Positions 60,381-64,000 of a DNA stretch of 64,000 nt are shown here, piece after piece. Origin of the DNA: Mesorhizobium helmanticense (lineage in GTDB: Bacteria > Pseudomonadota > Alphaproteobacteria > Rhizobiales > Rhizobiaceae). Under the pieces are notes generated by a model. The model had not been told where the DNA came from. It worked only from the letters and a program-made list of their open reading frames with translations, and searched no databases. The position numbers and the translations under genes were made by a program. The first letter of the stretch is position 1; the number at the start of each line of letters is the position of its first letter. Location of the stretch: contig NZ_PZJX01000040.1 of the NCBI RefSeq assembly GCF_003034915.1, forward strand, positions 122,862 to 186,861. Direction: 5' to 3'.

Positions 60381-60397
60381 ATCTGGTCGAACCAGAT
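60381..60397. promoter_or_regulatory. Second, longer GntR/FadR-type operator
   Basis: ATCTGGTCGAACCAGAT is a perfect dyad with 7-bp arms and a 3-nt centre, containing TGGTCGAACCA exactly as at 45334-45344. It lies 176 bp from the first operator (centre to centre) and just beyond the TetR stop codon. Its distance from the gene suggests an auxiliary or looping site. Confidence 0.65.
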
Positions 60398-60402
60398 TGC
60401 CG

Positions 60403-61095
60403 CTACTCCGCAGCCGTCGCGGGCGTAATTCCGCCTCCTTCGCGCATCGATTCCGCCACCGCCGCACGCACCAGGGCGCCGGCCGCCCACTGCGCGACCG
60501 ACATCATCTTGCGGCTGTCCAGCCCCCATATGTCCTTCAGCACGATGAGCAGTTCGACGCCGAAGATCAGCGACAGGGCCTGCGCCAGGCGCTTGAATTC
60601 GCGTGGCGGCAGCCGGTCCTTGAGCGGTGCGATCGCATCCTTCAACAGGTCGACGCGATGGCCGCGCGTGAAAGCCGGCTCGCCGCCCAGCGTGCCGGCC
60701 TGCCGGCGGGCCCACTGGTCGAGCGACAGTTTCAGCGCCGCCTTGAACGTCGCCTCGAAGGCCTCGATGCGCGGCATCGCCGTCTCGAACAGTTCGGCGA
60801 CCCGGCGCTCGGAATCGGTGGAGCTCGATTTCCAGGTGAGGATCGGCCCGAGCCCCTCGTCGACCACCGCTTGCACCAGTGCCGCCTGGCTCGGGAAGTA
60901 GCGATAGGCGGTGGCGCGGGAAACCTCCGCAGCCTCCGCGACCTCGCTGACCGAAGGCGTTGCACCTTCCTGCATCAGTCTCGTCGCCGTTTCCAGCATC
61001 AATCGCCTTGTGCGTGCCCGAGCGCCGCGCTCGGCTCCTCGGCCGCCACTGCGATCGGCATCGTCGTTCACTGCTTGTTGACGTGAGACTTTCAT
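60403..61095 (-). CDS. TetR-family transcriptional regulator
   Basis: A 230-residue regulator. The N-terminal HTH (SVSEVAEAAEVSRATAYRYF, about residues 47-66) is canonical; the C-terminal ligand domain is unassigned. An Arg-rich N-terminal tail of about 30 residues precedes the fold. The start is the ATG at 61095. It is divergent from the Tm-1-like gene (103 nt between), so it probably controls that operon. It also lies directly upstream of the transporter operon on the same strand. Confidence 0.9.
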   Translation of the reverse strand: MKVSRQQAVNDDADRSGGRGAERGARARTRRLMLETATRLMQEGATPSVSEVAEAAEVSRATAYRYFPSQAALVQAVVDEGLGPILTWKSSSTDSERRVAELFETAMPRIEAFEATFKAALKLSLDQWARRQAGTLGGEPAFTRGHRVDLLKDAIAPLKDRLPPREFKRLAQALSLIFGVELLIVLKDIWGLDSRKMMSVAQWAAGALVRAAVAESMREGGGITPATAAE

Positions 61096-61197
61096 ATCAA
61101 TACGATACGCGCGTCTCAAAAAATTGCAATGGCCTGCGCGGCCGGGCAAAAGAGCGGCAGGCAGCGACGCCGAGCGCGCCGGGGAGCGGGAAACGCG

Positions 61198-62394
61198 ATG
61201 AAGCGCATCTACGTGGTGGGCACTGCCGACACCAAGGGCGAGGAACTCGCCTTCCTGGCCGACGCGATCACCGCTACCGGAGCCGCTGTCGTGCGTGTCG
61301 ATGTTGGCACGCGCACTGCCACCGTGCCGGTCGATGTTTCGGCCGAAGACGTCGCCAGCCACCATCCCGACGGCAGCCCTGCCGTGCTTGGCATCGATGA
61401 CCGCGGCAGCGCGGTCGCGGCCATGGCCATCGCCTTCGCCCGGTTCGCGCAATCGCGCGCCGACATCGCAGGCATGATCGGCATTGGTGGTGGCGGCGGC
61501 ACCTCGATCATCACTTCAGGCATGCGCACGCTGCCGCTTGGCCTGCCCAAGATCATGGTCTCGACGCTCGCCTCGGGCGATACCGCGCCTTATGTCGACG
61601 TCTCCGACATCATCATGATGCCTGCGGTGACCGACATGGCTGGCTTGAATCGGCTGTCGCGAGTCGTGCTGCACAACGCCGCCCAGGCGGTATCAGGCAT
61701 GGCGGCGAACCCTGCGCCACCGCCCGATGGCAAGCCCGCGCTGGGTCTCACCATGTTCGGCGTCACCACGCCATGCGTAACGGCCATCGCAGACGAGTTG
61801 CGCTCGACCTATGACTGCATGGTCTTCCACGCCACCGGCACCGGCGGCCGCGCCATGGAAAAGCTCGCCGACAGCGGGATGCTGTCCGGCGTCGTCGATA
61901 TCACCACGACCGAGGTCTGCGACTTTCTGCTCGGCGGTGTGCTGCCGGCGACCGAGGATCGCTTCGGCGCCATTGCCCGCACCGGACTGCCCTATGTCGG
62001 TTCGGTCGGCGCGCTCGACATGGTCAATTTCTGGGCGCCGCCGACCATCCCGGAACGCTATCGCGGACGGCTATTCTACGAGCACAATCCGAACGTGACG
62101 CTGATGCGCACGACGCCGCAGGAATGCCGCGCAATCGGCGAATGGATCGGCGAAAGACTGGGCCGCTGCGATGGTCCGGTCCGCTTCCTCATCCCGGAGA
62201 AAGGCGTCTCGGCGCTCGACATCGACGGCGGCGCCTTCTTCGATCCGGAAGCCGATGCCGCGCTGTTCGAAGCCATCGAGCGCACGATCCAGCCGAGCGC
62301 CAACCGGCGCATGACCCGCCTGCCGCTGCACATCAACGACCCGGAATTCGCCAAGGCTGCGGTAGCGGCCTTCCTCGACATCGCCAGCAAGTGA
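61198..62394 (+). CDS. Tm-1-like ATP-binding domain protein (UPF0261)
   Basis: A 398-residue protein with two Rossmann-like lobes. The N-terminal YVVGTADTKGEELAFLADAI and Gly-rich GMIGIGGGGGTSIITSGMR segments, then MVSTLASGDTAPYVDVSDI and FHATGTGGRAMEKL, are hallmark blocks of the UPF0261/Tm-1 N-terminal domain, which binds ATP in the tomato Tm-1 protein. The start is the ATG at 61198. It is separated by 11 nt from the TIM-barrel gene that matches the other half of Tm-1. The bacterial function is unknown. Confidence 0.9.
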   Translation: MKRIYVVGTADTKGEELAFLADAITATGAAVVRVDVGTRTATVPVDVSAEDVASHHPDGSPAVLGIDDRGSAVAAMAIAFARFAQSRADIAGMIGIGGGGGTSIITSGMRTLPLGLPKIMVSTLASGDTAPYVDVSDIIMMPAVTDMAGLNRLSRVVLHNAAQAVSGMAANPAPPPDGKPALGLTMFGVTTPCVTAIADELRSTYDCMVFHATGTGGRAMEKLADSGMLSGVVDITTTEVCDFLLGGVLPATEDRFGAIARTGLPYVGSVGALDMVNFWAPPTIPERYRGRLFYEHNPNVTLMRTTPQECRAIGEWIGERLGRCDGPVRFLIPEKGVSALDIDGGAFFDPEADAALFEAIERTIQPSANRRMTRLPLHINDPEFAKAAVAAFLDIASK

Positions 62395-62405
62395 GACCTG
62401 ACAGC

Positions 62406-63266
62406 ATGGCCGCCATCCCGCGCAAGAAGATCCTGGAGAAATTCCGCAAGATGATCGCCGACGGCGTGCCGATCGTCGGCGGCGGCGCCGGCACCGGCCT
62501 TTCGGCCAAGGCCGAGGAAGCCGGCGGCATCGACCTCATCATCATTTATAATTCCGGCCGCTATCGCATGGCCGGGCGCGGCTCAGCCGCCGGCCTGCTC
62601 GCCTACGGCAACGCCAACGAGATCGTCAAGGAGATGGCCTATGAGGTGCTGCCGGTGGTGAAGAAGACGCCGGTGCTGGCCGGCGTCAACGGCACCGATC
62701 CTTTCGTCATCATGCCGCTATTCCTGGCCGAACTGAAGACGATGGGTTTTTCCGGCGTGCAGAACTTTCCCACCATCGGCCTGTTCGACGGCCAGATGCG
62801 ACTAAGCTTCGAGGAAACCGGCATGGGCTTCGGGCTCGAGGTCGACATGATCGCCGAGGCGCACAAGCTCGATCTCCTGACCACGCCCTACGTGTTCAAT
62901 CCGGATGAGGCGCGCGCCATGACCACGGCCGGCGCCGACATCGTCGTCGCCCATATGGGCGTAACGACAGGGGGTTCGATCGGCGCGACATCGGCCAAGT
63001 CGCTGGACGATTGCGTGCGGGAGATCGATGCCATCGCCGCCGCCGCCCGCTCGGTGCGCAAGGATATCATCCTGCTTTGTCACGGCGGCCCGATCTCGAT
63101 GCCGGACGATGCCCGCTACATCCTTGACCGCTGCAAGGGCCTGCATGGTTTCTATGGCGCGAGTTCGATGGAGCGGCTGCCGGCGGAAGCGGCGATCGCC
63201 CGTCAGACCGCCGATTTCAAGGCTGTCACGCACGGTGGCAAAGAAAAAGAAGGGATGAGACGATGA
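62406..63266 (+). CDS. TIM-barrel protein of the phosphoenolpyruvate hydrolase-like family
   Basis: A 286-residue barrel protein. Family blocks are IVGGGAGTGLSAKAEEAGGI, DLIIIYNSGRYRMAGRGSAA, AGVNGTDPF and CHGGPISMPDDARYIL. The family is named for a proposed phosphoenolpyruvate hydrolase relationship, but its reaction is not established as far as I know. It corresponds to the C-terminal domain of plant Tm-1-type proteins. Its stop overlaps the cupin start (ATGA), so the three genes form one coupled operon. Confidence 0.9.
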   Translation: MAAIPRKKILEKFRKMIADGVPIVGGGAGTGLSAKAEEAGGIDLIIIYNSGRYRMAGRGSAAGLLAYGNANEIVKEMAYEVLPVVKKTPVLAGVNGTDPFVIMPLFLAELKTMGFSGVQNFPTIGLFDGQMRLSFEETGMGFGLEVDMIAEAHKLDLLTTPYVFNPDEARAMTTAGADIVVAHMGVTTGGSIGATSAKSLDDCVREIDAIAAAARSVRKDIILLCHGGPISMPDDARYILDRCKGLHGFYGASSMERLPAEAAIARQTADFKAVTHGGKEKEGMRR

Positions 63267-63685
63267 CCGACAAGAGCAAGGTGTTTGTCTATCCGAAGGA
63301 CGTCAGCGCCTTCGGCTTCGACTGGGGCAAGCTCTCGCTGACGGTAGCGCCCGAAGTGAACGGCGCGGAGCGCTTTTCCGGCGGCGTCGTCGACCTGCCC
63401 TCCGGCAAGGGCCACGCGCGTCACAACCATCCGGGTGCGGAGGAGATCATCTTCGTCATCTCCGGCCATGGCGAGCAGATGGTCGAGGACGAGAAGGGCA
63501 ATCCAGTGGTCAAAAAGGTCGGCCCCGGCTGCACCATCTATGTGCCGGAAAGCCGCTTCCATTCGACGCTGAACACCGGCGACGGGCCCATGCAGCTCTT
63601 CGTCGTCTATTCGCCGGCCGGGCCGGAACTGGGCTTGCGGGAATTGCCGGATTTCAGGCTGCTGCCGCCCGGCGGGAGGCATTGA
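63263..63685 (+). CDS. Cupin-domain protein coupled to the Tm-1-like genes
   Basis: A 140-residue single-domain cupin. Motif 1 is GKGHARHNHPGAEEIIFVIS (two His and a Glu as metal ligands) and motif 2 is PESRFHSTLNTGDGP (third His). An intact metal site suggests an isomerase, decarboxylase or binding role on a small acid or sugar. It overlaps the TIM-barrel gene by 4 nt. Downstream, GGTTTGC/GCAAACC (63724-63739) may be a weak terminator. Confidence 0.88.
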   Translation: MTDKSKVFVYPKDVSAFGFDWGKLSLTVAPEVNGAERFSGGVVDLPSGKGHARHNHPGAEEIIFVISGHGEQMVEDEKGNPVVKKVGPGCTIYVPESRFHSTLNTGDGPMQLFVVYSPAGPELGLRELPDFRLLPPGGRH

Positions 63686-63892
63686 TAGCACTGTTCGCCG
63701 GTGGCAGTTCGAACACTCTCACCGGTTTGCTGGCAAACCACCTCCGTCCCGGCTTCTGAGGAAACGCGGCTTCTGCGCCGCGGGGCTTTGCCAACTGCGC
63801 ACTTAAGCCTATGCTTGTATATCGGCCGCTAATTACTTCGGATGCAGCCGACAGTAAGAGGGTACGTACTCTTGCCCGTCTGGGAGAGAGCC

Positions 63893-64000
63893 ATGCCCCA
63901 GTCCCTTTTTCGCAACCAGGTATTGAAGGCCCTCTCCCCGGAGGATTTCGCGCTTCTGCAGCCGGCAATGCGTCACGTCGAACTGGGCCTCAAAGCCCAG
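63893..64000 (+). CDS. Crp/Fnr-family regulator, N-terminal fragment (continues past the window)
   Basis: Thirty-six codons are visible, beginning MPQSLFRNQVLKALSPEDFA and continuing LLQPAMRHVELGLKAQ, the standard beginning of a cyclic-nucleotide-binding-like domain in Crp/Fnr regulators. GGGAGAG lies just before the ATG at 63893. An imperfect dyad around GTACGTAC (63859-63872) in the 207-nt upstream gap could be an autoregulatory site. Whether it carries Cys ligands or the HTH cannot be seen. Confidence 0.7.
   Translation, partial: MPQSLFRNQVLKALSPEDFALLQPAMRHVELGLKAQ

Noticed and set aside
61198..63266. Tm-1-like genes considered as an antiviral defence system because the plant homologue blocks a virus
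   Set aside because: No nuclease, toxin or other defence gene is adjacent; coupling to a cupin and proximity to a sugar-type importer favour metabolism.

Overview
The window looks like a chromosomal segment of a Mesorhizobium-like alphaproteobacterium (Hyphomicrobiales). This is inferred from the high GC content, the many sugar ABC importers of the kind rhizobia carry, a C-P lyase cluster with two PhnE permeases next to a PhnCD pair, and GC-rich palindromic intergenic repeats. No rRNA, tRNA, CRISPR array, transposase or phage gene was seen. Nearly all the sequence is accessory metabolism, bounded by the 3' end of polA (left) and the 5' end of a Crp/Fnr-type regulator (right).

Layout. (1) 1-1013: polA end and a Zur-type regulator. 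(2) 1262-10076: a carbohydrate locus with a LacI regulator divergent from a binding protein, two permeases and an ATPase, followed by a TIM-barrel isomerase, a Gfo/Idh/MocA oxidoreductase and an aldo/keto reductase. Two near-identical LacI-type operators lie in the divergent promoter. (3) 10440-17127: a 979-residue winged-helix/NTPase regulator, a run of small detoxification-type genes (cupin, ABM monooxygenase, alpha/beta hydrolase, DJ-1/PfpI) and a broken MFS transporter. (4) 17410-22233: gnd and a copper-handling group (CopC-CopD fusion, YcnI, PCuAC, DUF2946). (5) 22301-30024: a GntR regulator with two HTH segments, a UxaA-type dehydratase, an Rbs-type ABC importer and an L-galactonate-dehydrogenase-like enzyme. 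(6) 30171-41743: phosphonate metabolism, with phnF divergent from phnGHIJKL, an acetyltransferase and a 2H phosphoesterase-like gene, then phnCDE1E2. phnM, phnN and phnP are not in the window.

(7) 41762-49265: a second sugar-catabolic locus with three different TIM-barrel isomerases/epimerases, a Gfo/Idh enzyme, an enolase-superfamily dehydratase, a 2-hydroxyacid dehydrogenase and a GntR/FCD regulator. (8) 49307-54357: a small secreted protein, an amidase, a GFA enzyme, an MFS exporter with a divergent AraC regulator, and a secreted cupin. (9) 54370-60043: a six-gene ABC importer with two different ATPases and a tiny membrane protein. (10) 60403-63685: a TetR regulator divergent from the two separate halves of a Tm-1-like protein, plus a cupin.

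The most informative result is regulatory. The promoter region in locus 7 and that of the transporter in locus 9, 15 kb apart, carry the same pair of FadR/GntR-type palindromes (TGGTATTACCA and TGGTCGAACCA) about 180 bp apart. In each case the first palindrome lies over a probable -10 box. This suggests that loci 7 and 9 form one undescribed uptake-and-catabolism system controlled by the GntR regulator at 47567-48283. All four ABC operons in the window also have a strong stem-loop directly after the binding-protein gene.
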